Part shown: positions 34,455 through 43,730 of the stretch, piece after piece | How the letters are laid out: the number at the start of each line of letters is the position of its first letter | How positions within the stretch are numbered: the stretch's first letter is position 1 | Source of the DNA: Chryseobacterium sp. VAUSW3 | Lineage (GTDB): Bacteria > Bacteroidota > Bacteroidia > Flavobacteriales > Weeksellaceae | Direction: 5' to 3' | DNA length: 64,000 bases | Assembly: GCF_002205795.1 (NCBI RefSeq) | Contig: NZ_NIUY01000001.1 | Span: 310,001 to 374,000 of the forward strand | The notes under the pieces: generated by a model | The model's database searches: none | Told to the model about the DNA's origin: nothing | Seen by the model: only the letters and a program-made list of their open reading frames with translations | Position numbers and translations under genes: made by a program

Positions 34455-35345
34455 TTATTTTATTATTTTTTTCAGCAGAATAGATATTTCATTTAAAGTT
34501 ACAAAAACTGCACTTCTAAAACCCCCCAGGTTTTCATATTTTTTTAAGTAATACAATGCACTCTGGTACTTGTACACTTCCATTTTGCGGTTAACTGTTT
34601 TAGAATTGGATCCGGTAGATATACCCTGAAGATGTTTTACCGATGTATAACCGTTTAACATGCAGGTTTTTTTTGCCTCCAGAATTTTTCTGCCCAGGAT
34701 GATCTCTTCATAATACAGAAATGTTCCTTCATCTAAACCGCCATATACCTGCACAAAAGCAGCATCTATCATAAATGCCGCTCCGTTTATAGAATCACAG
34801 ACCGTATATTTATTAACAAAAGGCATTTGATCCCGGTACAGAAAATAATGAGTAAGATTCTTTATAAAGGGAGTGAATAAAGGTACTGCAAGTTTAAACA
34901 TCTGATCAGCAGATAATATCCTTCGGACCTGAATCTGGTCTTCTAAAGGTTGATCAACCGCAACAGTATCTACTAAAGGTGATGATGCTGCCACCCGGGG
35001 ATGCAAAAGCATTCCCTTTACAAGCTTTTTTACAAAATCCACATCCTCCATAATCAGATCGTTGTTCAGAATCAAATGGTAGTCTGGGGTTTTACCTGTT
35101 TTTGCAATAATCCCTTTATTATTCCCCCGCGCGTATCCAAGATTTTCTTCAGAAAAAAGGGTAATTACGTGGTCGGGAAGAAGTTTTAACAGTTGCTTTT
35201 CTTCCTGTTTGCTTGCATTATCCACCACTACGATTTCGAGAGATGGGTAAGACTGTTTTTCCAGTTGCTTTACCAGATCTACGGTATAACTGCTTTCGTT
35301 ATAATTTAATATGACAACCCTCACGGCTGGATTATTATTATTCAT
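34455..35345 (-). CDS. Glycosyltransferase family 2
   Basis: A 296-residue GT-A enzyme of the rhamnosyltransferase-like group. VRVVILNYNESSYTVDLVKQL starts it, then LEIVVVDNASKQE, ENLGYARGNNKG and the DxD-like ILNNDLIME. It would add one sugar of the repeat unit. It is 2 bases from the beta-helix gene and overlaps the Wzy-like gene by 8 bases. Confidence 0.9.
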   Translation of the reverse strand: MNNNNPAVRVVILNYNESSYTVDLVKQLEKQSYPSLEIVVVDNASKQEEKQLLKLLPDHVITLFSEENLGYARGNNKGIIAKTGKTPDYHLILNNDLIMEDVDFVKKLVKGMLLHPRVAASSPLVDTVAVDQPLEDQIQVRRILSADQMFKLAVPLFTPFIKNLTHYFLYRDQMPFVNKYTVCDSINGAAFMIDAAFVQVYGGLDEGTFLYYEEIILGRKILEAKKTCMLNGYTSVKHLQGISTGSNSKTVNRKMEVYKYQSALYYLKKYENLGGFRSAVFVTLNEISILLKKIIK

Positions 35346-36537
35346 ACGTAATTTTTTTTGTAAAAAAATTAATGATTAATAAAATGACCATCGTCAGCAA
35401 TACCGGAAACCTGATAAATTCATTATTGGCGAATACAAATACATTGAAATAACAGATATATCCGTAAAAGATGATATTGAACAGATTATTATGATTCTGT
35501 TTAACTAATCTGTAACAGTAGTCAGAAAACAGACCGATTATCAACGATCCCAATAACGCACCGATAATGCCGAAATCCAAAGTAAAGGCATCTAAAAAGG
35601 TATAAGTGTTTGTCATCAGCCTGCCAGACCATTCGCGAACGTAGGAAGGATAAGAATCGATCATACCCAATTTTTCTAAAATATAATTAAATGCATCAAA
35701 GGTATAATAGCCAATATCGTAAGAATTGCTGTCAAGATATTTACCGTCTGTGATATCCTGAAAAACATATAGTCCTCCAAAGAGATATAAATTAATCTCC
35801 TTTGTTATATCATTTATGGAGGCTTTATCTCCCAAAAGCAAAAGCTGTGATGCGGCAAAAACCCCAATGGTAACAAAAACCGAAATTAAGATGGTTTTTA
35901 CCGGAATCATAACACGGTAAATATAAACATAAGAAATGAGAAGCATAATAAGCAGCTGTAGGAAAGGTGCTCTCGTAAAACGAAGCAGCGAAATCATAAT
36001 GCCCACAATAATTAATCCCACAAAGATTAATTTACTCATTTTTTTATTTTTCACGCAAAATAGAGCGAGCGGAATATAAATAAGATAAGATCTCTGGAAG
36101 AGCGCTTTAAATATGTTGCTTTCATCTACTTCTTCAAACTCCTGTTTTGTACGCATGGAGACCCACGCATCCAGCGAGCTGAAATTAAAGACCACCTTGT
36201 TAAGCAAATCATAATTCGCTATAAGCCCCAGTACAAAGAGCAGAAATATTATGATGTTTAGGGTGCTAAAATTGTAATATCTTTGTTTAACAGTCTCATA
36301 ACGGGGCATTTTCAATATCGATGATCCTAGGAGATAGGAAAAAAAACAGGTATAATACAAAATGACAGACTCGTCATCAATTTTACCGGGATAAGCCAAT
36401 TGCGCCCCTATAATGATAAACAACCACACAAAACTGAATAAGGCAAGATGATTCAATACATAATCATACACCTTCAGTCTTCGGCGAAGAAACCAGCCAG
36501 CCAATAAAAGCATTAATATGTTAAATATGATGATCAT
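35338..36537 (-). CDS. Wzy-like polysaccharide polymerase
   Basis: A 399-residue protein with about 10-11 predicted membrane helices (for example IIIFNILMLLLAGWF, LNIIIFLLFVLGLIANYDLL, LLQLLIMLLISYVYIYRV). A large central loop region contains YVREWSGRLMTNTYTFLDAF. Sequence is not conserved enough for a secure name, but the topology and position, next to Wzx and glycosyltransferases, fit the O-antigen polymerase (Wzy) role. It overlaps the wzx-like gene by 4 bases. Confidence 0.75.
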   Translation of the reverse strand: MIIIFNILMLLLAGWFLRRRLKVYDYVLNHLALFSFVWLFIIIGAQLAYPGKIDDESVILYYTCFFSYLLGSSILKMPRYETVKQRYYNFSTLNIIIFLLFVLGLIANYDLLNKVVFNFSSLDAWVSMRTKQEFEEVDESNIFKALFQRSYLIYIPLALFCVKNKKMSKLIFVGLIIVGIMISLLRFTRAPFLQLLIMLLISYVYIYRVMIPVKTILISVFVTIGVFAASQLLLLGDKASINDITKEINLYLFGGLYVFQDITDGKYLDSNSYDIGYYTFDAFNYILEKLGMIDSYPSYVREWSGRLMTNTYTFLDAFTLDFGIIGALLGSLIIGLFSDYCYRLVKQNHNNLFNIIFYGYICYFNVFVFANNEFIRFPVLLTMVILLIINFFTKKITYE

Positions 36538-37955
36538 AGCTTTCGTTCTTTAACCGTTAATAGATGCCAGAAAATTTGAAGGTCGTTTCGCTGTAACAGC
36601 AAAAACATCAGATAGAGCATCATGTAAAGTCCTAACGCATATAAATTTCCCAGTTTTAAAAACGCCAGGATAAAAACAGCCGGAAGCAGTAATCCAGAGA
36701 GTTCCTGCTTCAGGAGGTAGACGTTAAAATGCCGGCTAAGGAAATTCTCTACAAGATAACCTCTAAGGGCAATACTTACAGTCATTCCCAGCACGAGTAG
36801 TATAAGAGAATCCAATAAAAGTCCCACAGCAGCAAAAACAAGCGAGCAGAGTAATCCTACCAGATTGAAAGCGAGAAGTTTTTTCTCTTTTCTCAACACC
36901 TTCATATAGGTACTGAGCAGCACCTGCATTTTTCCCTCAAATACCAACACAGGCAGAATAATAATAACGGAGGAAATATGGGAACTGTATTTCGGGATCC
37001 AGAAATTAATGCACCACTCCAAAAGAGGAAAAAACAACAGGACCCCAAATAGCAAACAATTCAGAAAACCGAGCGTATGGCAGTAAATTGATTTTTGCGC
37101 CTCGCTCTTTTTGTTTCGCAACAAAGGGAAGATTACAATCCCGATCTGTCGGATAAAGAAAATAAAAAAGGTTGTAATCGTGAGTACAAATGATATTTTA
37201 CCAAATTCTATGATCCCCCATTTCTTCTCTATAAAAAATCTGCCTATACCCAGCATCAGCATACTTGCTATCGTAGAAAACATCAGTTGACTTCCTACCA
37301 AAACATTCTTTTTTATTTCATGAAAGTAGGCGGGAATCCTCCTGATAAAAAATGGTTCATTTATCACCTCTTTAATGAGGTAGATACAAAATACTAGCGC
37401 CATACCGTGAACCGCCAGATACACCAGGATATAAGGTTCGTAAGTCCGCTGTCCATATACCGCCAATATGATGAAGGAGAGGACCAGAAGCGCATTGGTG
37501 AAAAGGGTGACCCGGGAAAAATCCTGTAGTCTGTTCATCGACTGTAGAGATAAGGTAATATAAGACGTTATGTTGGAAATCACTAAAAAAATCATCGTAT
37601 AAAAAATTACGAAAAGTCGCTGCGGCTCCTCATCAGCAGTGATTTTAAACAGTAAAAAAAAAGCCGTTGCGATTAAAAACTGAGCAATCGCAAGGATAAC
37701 AAACTGCCCCTTCAGCAGTGATTTATTAATCTTAACATAATTTTTTCCTCCGTATCTAAGATAAATTCCGTCGTTGAGACCCAAATGAAAAAATCCGACA
37801 AAAGAGGAGTAAAACAAAAATAACTGCCAGTATCCGAAATTTTCCACGGTCATCATTTTGGGAAAAACCAAACTAATGACGATATAAAAAAGCAGCCCCA
37901 CCAATTGCGAGAAAATGAGGAATAAAAAATTCTTAATGCTGCCTCTGATGTTCAA
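36534..37955 (-). CDS. Wzx-like oligosaccharide flippase
   Basis: A 473-residue protein with about 12-14 membrane helices, MATE/MOP (polysaccharide_synt) superfamily. It begins MNIRGSIKNFLFLIFSQLVG, and the FGYWQLFLFYSSFVGFFHLG segment is typical of flippases. It probably moves the lipid-linked repeat unit across the inner membrane. It is 11 bases from fcl. Confidence 0.85.
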   Translation of the reverse strand: MNIRGSIKNFLFLIFSQLVGLLFYIVISLVFPKMMTVENFGYWQLFLFYSSFVGFFHLGLNDGIYLRYGGKNYVKINKSLLKGQFVILAIAQFLIATAFFLLFKITADEEPQRLFVIFYTMIFLVISNITSYITLSLQSMNRLQDFSRVTLFTNALLVLSFIILAVYGQRTYEPYILVYLAVHGMALVFCIYLIKEVINEPFFIRRIPAYFHEIKKNVLVGSQLMFSTIASMLMLGIGRFFIEKKWGIIEFGKISFVLTITTFFIFFIRQIGIVIFPLLRNKKSEAQKSIYCHTLGFLNCLLFGVLLFFPLLEWCINFWIPKYSSHISSVIIILPVLVFEGKMQVLLSTYMKVLRKEKKLLAFNLVGLLCSLVFAAVGLLLDSLILLVLGMTVSIALRGYLVENFLSRHFNVYLLKQELSGLLLPAVFILAFLKLGNLYALGLYMMLYLMFLLLQRNDLQIFWHLLTVKERKL

Positions 37956-37966
37956 TTTCTTTAGCT

Positions 37967-39037
37967 TTATAGATTCTGTAAATACCAGTCGTACATACGG
38001 TTTACCCCTTCTTCAATTTCGATTTGGTGTTTCCAGCCAAGCGCATTCAGTTTGCTTACATCAACCAGTTTTCTAAAGGTGCCGTCGGGTTTGGAAGAAT
38101 CAAAAAGAATTTTACCGGTGTAAAGAATTTTGTCCGCAATAAGTTTGGAGAGTCCTCCGATGGTAATATCTTTGCCTGTGCCGATATTAATATGAGTATT
38201 CCTGATTTCTTTCCCTGTATACAAATCTTTAAACTCAACATTATTCATCACAAATATACAGGCATCGGCCATTTCTTCACTCCAGAGGAACTCGCGCATT
38301 GGTGTTCCTGATCCCCATAATTCTACCCGGTCTTCGAAAATACCGTACCGCGCCAGCATTTCAACTATCTGCTTTTCAGACTCAGAACCATTTAAACCTT
38401 CCACCGGTCTTGCCGATAAATCCTTACGCAGTTCTTGCCAGTTCTTGTTCATCAGATGTTTAGAGAGATGGATTTTACGGATCATGGCTGGAAGAACGTG
38501 GCTCCTTTCAAGATCAAAATTATCATTAGGTCCATACAGATTGGTGGGCATTACGGAGATAAAATTTGTCCCGTACTGTATATTGAAACTCTCACACATT
38601 TTGAGCCCGGCAATTTTCGCAATTGCATAGGGTTCATTGGTGTATTCCAATGTATTGGTAAGGAGTTCGGTTTCAGAAATAGGCTGGTGGGCTTCTTTAG
38701 GATAAATGCAGGTACTGCCAAGGAACAGCAGTTTTTTCACCTGTGTTTCAAATGCATTAACAATCACATTCTGCTGAATCTGTAAATTCCTATATATGAA
38801 ATCTGCCCTGTAGGTATTGTTTGCCATAATTCCTCCGACATATGCAGCAGCCAGAAATACATAGTCCGGTTTCTGCTCTGCAAAAAATTTTTTTGTTGCA
38901 GCCGCATCCAGAAGATCAAGCTCAACAGAGGTTCTGCCAATCACATTAGTATAGCCAAGCTCAGCAAGTTTTTTAAAAATAGCCGAGCCTACAAGACCGC
39001 GGTGACCTGCAACATATATTTTACTGGTCTTTTCCAT
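37967..39037 (-). CDS. fcl: GDP-L-fucose synthase
   Basis: A 356-residue epimerase/reductase that makes GDP-L-fucose from GDP-4-keto-6-deoxymannose. NADP motif GHRGLVGSA is near the N-terminus, FLGSTCIYP and NEPYAIAKIAGLKMCE (YxxxK) are catalytic. It is paired with gmd and supplies the GT11 fucosyltransferase. Confidence 0.95.
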   Translation of the reverse strand: MEKTSKIYVAGHRGLVGSAIFKKLAELGYTNVIGRTSVELDLLDAAATKKFFAEQKPDYVFLAAAYVGGIMANNTYRADFIYRNLQIQQNVIVNAFETQVKKLLFLGSTCIYPKEAHQPISETELLTNTLEYTNEPYAIAKIAGLKMCESFNIQYGTNFISVMPTNLYGPNDNFDLERSHVLPAMIRKIHLSKHLMNKNWQELRKDLSARPVEGLNGSESEKQIVEMLARYGIFEDRVELWGSGTPMREFLWSEEMADACIFVMNNVEFKDLYTGKEIRNTHINIGTGKDITIGGLSKLIADKILYTGKILFDSSKPDGTFRKLVDVSKLNALGWKHQIEIEEGVNRMYDWYLQNL

Positions 39038-39045
39038 GATTTTTT

Positions 39046-40110
39046 TTATGCGTGATTCTTTTTCACAAATTCCATATCATGTTTCACCATAATATCCACG
39101 AGTTCATCGAATGAGGTCCTTGTGGGATTCCACCCCAGAAGTGTTTTTGCTTTGGTCGGATCTCCGAGCAGCAATTCCACTTCTGCCGGACGGAAGTATT
39201 TTGGGTCAACTTCAATTAATAATTTCCCCGTCCTGCTGCAAATACCTTTCTCATTAACTCCCTCTCCTTCCCATATCAGGTCAATACCAGCCGCTTTAAA
39301 AGCTTTGGTGCAGAACTCGCGTACGCTGTGCATTTCACCGGTTGCAATAACGAAATCTTCGGGGGTGGCGTGCTGAAGCATCATCCACATACATTCCACA
39401 TAATCTTTTGCATAGCCCCAGTCGCGCATCGCATCCAGGTTTCCCATATACAGTTTGTCCTGATAGCCCTGCGCGATTCTGGCCGCTGCCAAACTTATTT
39501 TTCTTGTTACGAAAGTTTCACCTCGCCTTTCACTTTCGTGATTGAAAAGAATACCGTTTACACAATACATCCCGTAGGATTCGCGGTAATTTTTCGTAAT
39601 CCAGAACCCATAGAGCTTCGCTACCCCATAGGGTGAGCGCGGATAAAAAGGAGTGGTTTCTTTTTGAGGAACTTCCTGTACCAGACCATAAAGTTCTGAT
39701 GTTGACGCCTGATAAATTCTGGTTCTATCCTCCATCTTAAGGATTCTAACCGCCTCAAGTAATCTTAGCGTACCTACTGCATCTGTTTCTGCGGTATATT
39801 CAGGAACATCAAAACTTACCTTAACATGGCTTTGCGCTGCCAGATTATAAATCTCATCCGGCTGAGTCAGCTGTATAATCCTCATTAGTGAACTGGAATC
39901 TGTCATATCACCGTAGTGCAGATTGATGAGTCTTTTCTGATGCATATCCCTCACCCATTCATCAAAGTAAAGATGTTCAATCCTGTCAGTATTAAAGGAA
40001 GATGACCTGCGGATGATTCCGTGGACTTCATATCCTTTTTCCAGTAAAAATTCTGCTAAAAAAGAGCCATCCTGTCCCGTTATCCCACTGATAAGCGCAA
40101 CTTTATTCAT
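39046..40110 (-). CDS. gmd: GDP-mannose 4,6-dehydratase
   Basis: A 354-residue SDR enzyme. [15 protein letters not shown] is the NADP motif, [14 protein letters not shown] carries the catalytic Thr/Ser-type site, and [13 protein letters not shown] the YxxxK. ATG 40110 gives [12 protein letters not shown]; the frame continues to 40185 but that overlaps the cupin gene. It catalyses the first step of GDP-fucose synthesis from GDP-mannose. Confidence 0.96.
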   Translation of the reverse strand: MNKVALISGITGQDGSFLAEFLLEKGYEVHGIIRRSSSFNTDRIEHLYFDEWVRDMHQKRLINLHYGDMTDSSSLMRIIQLTQPDEIYNLAAQSHVKVSFDVPEYTAETDAVGTLRLLEAVRILKMEDRTRIYQASTSELYGLVQEVPQKETTPFYPRSPYGVAKLYGFWITKNYRESYGMYCVNGILFNHESERRGETFVTRKISLAAARIAQGYQDKLYMGNLDAMRDWGYAKDYVECMWMMLQHATPEDFVIATGEMHSVREFCTKAFKAAGIDLIWEGEGVNEKGICSRTGKLLIEVDPKYFRPAEVELLLGDPTKAKTLLGWNPTRTSFDELVDIMVKHDMEFVKKNHA

Positions 40111-40123
40111 AGTGTTTAATATT

Positions 40124-40465
40124 TTATAATCTGCTGTAATCATCTTCGATCCGGATGATATCGTCCTCACCAAAATAATTACCATGCTGAACCTCTATAA
40201 AGACAAGAGGCTTTTCTGTTTTGTTTTCAATTCGGTGCTTCGCTCCCAAAGGAATCTGAGCTACATTACCTGGGCCGTAATCTTCTATCTGCTCGTTGAT
40301 GGTTACAGTTCCCGTACCGGAAATCATCGTCCATACCTCCGCTCGATGCTCGTGGTACTGTAAAGAGAGTCGGTGTCCGGGGTTAACAAGTATTTTTTTT
40401 ACTTTGTGGGTTTCCGTATCTTCCAGTACCCAATATTCACCCCACGGGCGCACATCATGTTCCAT
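40124..40465 (-). CDS. Stand-alone cupin resembling the ManC C-terminal domain
   Basis: A 113-residue cupin. [30 protein letters not shown] and [17 protein letters not shown] match the C-terminal mannose-6-phosphate-isomerase-type domain of ManC (GMP/PMI). The metal ligands are probably the His/Glu of YHEHRAE (QYHEHR). The guanylyltransferase half is absent, so it must either work alone as an isomerase or complement a separate ManC. It sits 13 bases upstream of gmd, which supports a role in GDP-mannose supply. Confidence 0.85.
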   Translation of the reverse strand: MEHDVRPWGEYWVLEDTETHKVKKILVNPGHRLSLQYHEHRAEVWTMISGTGTVTINEQIEDYGPGNVAQIPLGAKHRIENKTEKPLVFIEVQHGNYFGEDDIIRIEDDYSRL

Positions 40466-40480
40466 ATCTGTTTAATCCGC

Positions 40481-42844
40481 CTAAAATTTATCTCTTAATC
40501 TGGAAAAAAAACTTTTTTCTTCAGCCTGATAGCCATAGCCATATTTATTACCATACCCGAAGTGCTCTTTACCCACATCATTAATTACAAATCCTACATT
40601 TCTTATTTTGTTGGTCGTAACCTGTTTATCGGCAAAAGCTATTAAGGATTTTTCTGTATAGCCGGATCTGGTGATGTAAATCGTAGCATCTGCGAGTTCC
40701 GACGTAAGGAAGGTATCAGTGACCAGCATCAGAGGAGCAGTATCCACAATAATATAGTCATATCGTAACTGAAGCTGTTCAATCAGTTCCTGATATCGTC
40801 CGTTAGACAAAAGTTCTGTCGGGTTAGGGGGAATACTCCCCGAATAAATCACATCGAGATGCGGATTGAAACTGGATAAATTAATGATATCTTCCAGTTT
40901 TTCATTTTCATCATAAAGAAATTCTGTAAGTCCTTTCAGTCCTTTTGAAGCAGGATTATAACGTTGCAGCTGCGGATTTCTGATGTCTGCTCCTATTACA
41001 ACAACTTTATTTCTTGGCCCTGCCAAGGTGATTGCAAGATTCACCGAAACAAAGGTTTTTCCTTCACCCTTTATGGTCGAGGTTACAAAAACCACTTTTC
41101 CTTTCTCCTTTTTTGGGAGCATAAAATTCATATTGGTCACAAGAATCCGGAACGCTTCCGCCATCGGTGAAATATCATTCTGTTCCACAAGCTCACCCTT
41201 TCCTTTTTCTATACTCGGCAACTCACCGATGATCGGCGTACCCGAAAGCTTTTCAAGATCATGTTTCGACCGGACTTTATCATTGAAAAGTTCCCGAACG
41301 TAGATGAAAGCATAAGGGAGGAGTAATCCCCATAATAAGGCAACGCCCAGAGTAATAAGCTTCTTGGGGGCAACAGGTTTGTCCGACGCAAACGCATAAT
41401 CAATAATTCTGGCTTTGGGAGAAGTAATTGCAAGCGATATGGCCGCCTCTTCACGCTTCTGGAGTAGTAAAAGATAAAGATTCTCTTTGATCTGCTGCTG
41501 TCTTTCAATGCTTCTGAACATCTTCTCCTGTGCCGGGATTTTAGAAATTTTTCCCGTGAGTAAATTCTGTTCCCCAACCAGCTGATTTCTTGTAATTACA
41601 AGCGAATTCTGGTATTTTACCAACGCATCCATTACCGAGGTTTTCATTACGGAAATCTGTTTATTCAGTTCCACTACCAGAGGGTTTTGTGGCGTTGCAT
41701 TCTCCAATAATCTGTTTTTCTCCAGTACGAGCTGATTGTAAGCATTGATATTTGCTGCCGCCAGGGGATTTCCAAGACCAACAGTTGCAGGCAAGGTCTG
41801 GCTTCCACCCAACCGCTGCATATATCCGATAAGCCCATTGGTTATGTCCAGCTGGCCTTCCGTTTCCATAATTCTGGCTTTGGCAGCCTGCGAACTGCCT
41901 AAATTCAACTGGGCTTCCGTCGGAATATCTGTAATATTATTTGCAGTTTTAAATCTTTCCTTTTCACTTTCAACTTCACCAAGCTCTCCCGCAATAATGT
42001 TCACCCGATCATCAATAAAATCCTTGGTTTTTTTTGATTCTGTGTTCTTATCACTGATGGCATCATTATTATAGGCCTCCACAAGTTTATTGATAATGCT
42101 CTTGGCCTTATCAATATTGGAATGGTTGATGGATAATCTTACCACCGTAGCGTCCTTGTCCACCAAATCCACCTTGATGATTTTCTGGTAGTTATTTACG
42201 GCACCTTCAGTGGTAGCATATTCGATTTTTAAATCCCCCGCATCCACCTTTTGTTCAGGATTATACTCAGGATTTTTCAGGATCATCAAATTTGCAAAGG
42301 GCAAGCTGATGGTTTTGTTATAGGTTGTTACAATTGCGCCGGGAAGCTCTTCAGAAGTAATTTCAAGTCGGTCGCCGGAAATTTTCAGATTCAAAGGTTT
42401 TTTAAAGTCTTTCTGACTTTCCTTTTCCGCGATTACCTTGATGTTTACAGGAGCAGTTTTTCCGTAAAGTTCTTCTTTCTTAAATCCTTTCTCAGACACA
42501 AGAGAAGTCTGCAGATCCAGTTCGTTGACCACGTCCTGCACAAGCTTCTTGGATTTAAGGATCTCCATCTCATTTTCAATACTGTTGGTCTGCATCCCCC
42601 CGAATCCTGAGAGCTGAGAAATCATGCCCATTTCCGACGAAGGTGCTTTTCGGGCATCTTTCACAAGAATAGATGACTGTACACTGTAAACCGGGGTTGC
42701 TGTTCTGATATAAAAAATTCCCAGAGCCAGCATTACGAAAACAGAAATAATAAACCACCACCATTTAGCGATATAGGGTTTAATAATTTCTTTTATATTA
42801 ATCTCATTTGAAACTTGAACTTCCTGACCTGAACTTTGGCTCAT
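40481..42844 (-). CDS. Wzc-like tyrosine autokinase and chain-length regulator
   Basis: A 787-residue inner-membrane protein. TM1 is [19 protein letters not shown], a large periplasmic coiled-coil/Wzz domain follows (about 60-490), then TM2 ([19 protein letters not shown]). The cytoplasmic BY-kinase has Walker [10 protein letters not shown] (about 590), Walker A' [11 protein letters not shown] and Walker [13 protein letters not shown]. The tail [13 protein letters not shown] has four tyrosines, the usual autophosphorylation cluster. It controls polymer length and works with Wza. A Wzb-type phosphatase is not visible in the window. Confidence 0.93.
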   Translation of the reverse strand: MSQSSGQEVQVSNEINIKEIIKPYIAKWWWFIISVFVMLALGIFYIRTATPVYSVQSSILVKDARKAPSSEMGMISQLSGFGGMQTNSIENEMEILKSKKLVQDVVNELDLQTSLVSEKGFKKEELYGKTAPVNIKVIAEKESQKDFKKPLNLKISGDRLEITSEELPGAIVTTYNKTISLPFANLMILKNPEYNPEQKVDAGDLKIEYATTEGAVNNYQKIIKVDLVDKDATVVRLSINHSNIDKAKSIINKLVEAYNNDAISDKNTESKKTKDFIDDRVNIIAGELGEVESEKERFKTANNITDIPTEAQLNLGSSQAAKARIMETEGQLDITNGLIGYMQRLGGSQTLPATVGLGNPLAAANINAYNQLVLEKNRLLENATPQNPLVVELNKQISVMKTSVMDALVKYQNSLVITRNQLVGEQNLLTGKISKIPAQEKMFRSIERQQQIKENLYLLLLQKREEAAISLAITSPKARIIDYAFASDKPVAPKKLITLGVALLWGLLLPYAFIYVRELFNDKVRSKHDLEKLSGTPIIGELPSIEKGKGELVEQNDISPMAEAFRILVTNMNFMLPKKEKGKVVFVTSTIKGEGKTFVSVNLAITLAGPRNKVVVIGADIRNPQLQRYNPASKGLKGLTEFLYDENEKLEDIINLSSFNPHLDVIYSGSIPPNPTELLSNGRYQELIEQLQLRYDYIIVDTAPLMLVTDTFLTSELADATIYITRSGYTEKSLIAFADKQVTTNKIRNVGFVINDVGKEHFGYGNKYGYGYQAEEKSFFSRLRDKF

Positions 42845-42864
42845 CTAATTAATTTAAAGTAAAA

Positions 42865-43686
42865 TTATTTCTTGAAAATAGTAATAAATATACCGGCTAA
42901 ACCGATAACAGTACCTGCAATCGCAATATAAGTACTGGTATTAGGATCCAAGCGTGCAGTTTTTTCTTTGGTTTCATTTGCCGAAACATAGATTACATCA
43001 TTTTGTTTCAGTTCATAAAAAGGGGAATTGATAAAATTGGCATCCATAAGGTTGATCCGTTCTTTCAGAATCTGTCCGTTCTCATTTCTTACCAGAAGAA
43101 TATCATTCCGCTTTCCATACATGGTAAGATCTCCTGCCAAACCTAAAGCATTCAGCATATTGGCCTGTCCATCAGGCACCGTGTACTGTCCGGGTTTATG
43201 TACTTCACCCAAAACAGTAATTTTATAGTTCGTGATTTTTAGGTTTACTGACGGATTTTTCACATATATTGCAACCCTGTCACGGATTTCATCCTTAAAA
43301 TCCACTAAAGTTTTGCCAGCTGCGCCCAGTTTGCCCAATATCGGAAAATCAATTTCTCCATTACTGTCTACCTGATAAATTGGCGTTGTACTCTTATCCA
43401 GAATTTGTGCGGAGGGGGCATTGGTACTTGGCGTAGAATATTGTGAAGCCTCCGCTGAAGAATAATTTTGGTTGAAAGGTTTTACAACCGTCATATCTTT
43501 GGCGGTAATAGAAATGGCAAGCTGATCTCCTTTTTGTATGGTGGTAACCGAATTTCTCAGTGCAGCCTCAGTAGCAATCTTTTCTACATTCTGCATATAA
43601 TTCAGTTCACTGGTGCTGTCTTTCGTTTTACATCCCATAAGGGCAAGAAAAAAAACGAATAAAAGTAGGATTTTATTTATATTCAT
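42865..43686 (-). CDS. Wza-like polysaccharide export lipoprotein
   Basis: A 273-residue outer-membrane lipoprotein. MNINKILLLFVFFLALMGC is a lipobox signal (Cys19), followed by a Poly_export domain (ISITAKDMTVVKPF... through FPILGKLGAAGKTL) and an SLBB-type region (ITNYKITVLGEVHKPGQY). A predicted C-terminal transmembrane helix (TYIAIAGTVIGLAGIFITIF) is present. It forms the export channel together with the Wzc-like kinase 20 bases downstream. A second in-frame ATG lies 9 bases upstream (43695) and cannot be excluded. Confidence 0.93.
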   Translation of the reverse strand: MNINKILLLFVFFLALMGCKTKDSTSELNYMQNVEKIATEAALRNSVTTIQKGDQLAISITAKDMTVVKPFNQNYSSAEASQYSTPSTNAPSAQILDKSTTPIYQVDSNGEIDFPILGKLGAAGKTLVDFKDEIRDRVAIYVKNPSVNLKITNYKITVLGEVHKPGQYTVPDGQANMLNALGLAGDLTMYGKRNDILLVRNENGQILKERINLMDANFINSPFYELKQNDVIYVSANETKEKTARLDPNTSTYIAIAGTVIGLAGIFITIFKK

Positions 43687-43730
43687 GAGTACCATTTAAA
43701 TATCAACGCCTGCAAATATACAATTCTATC

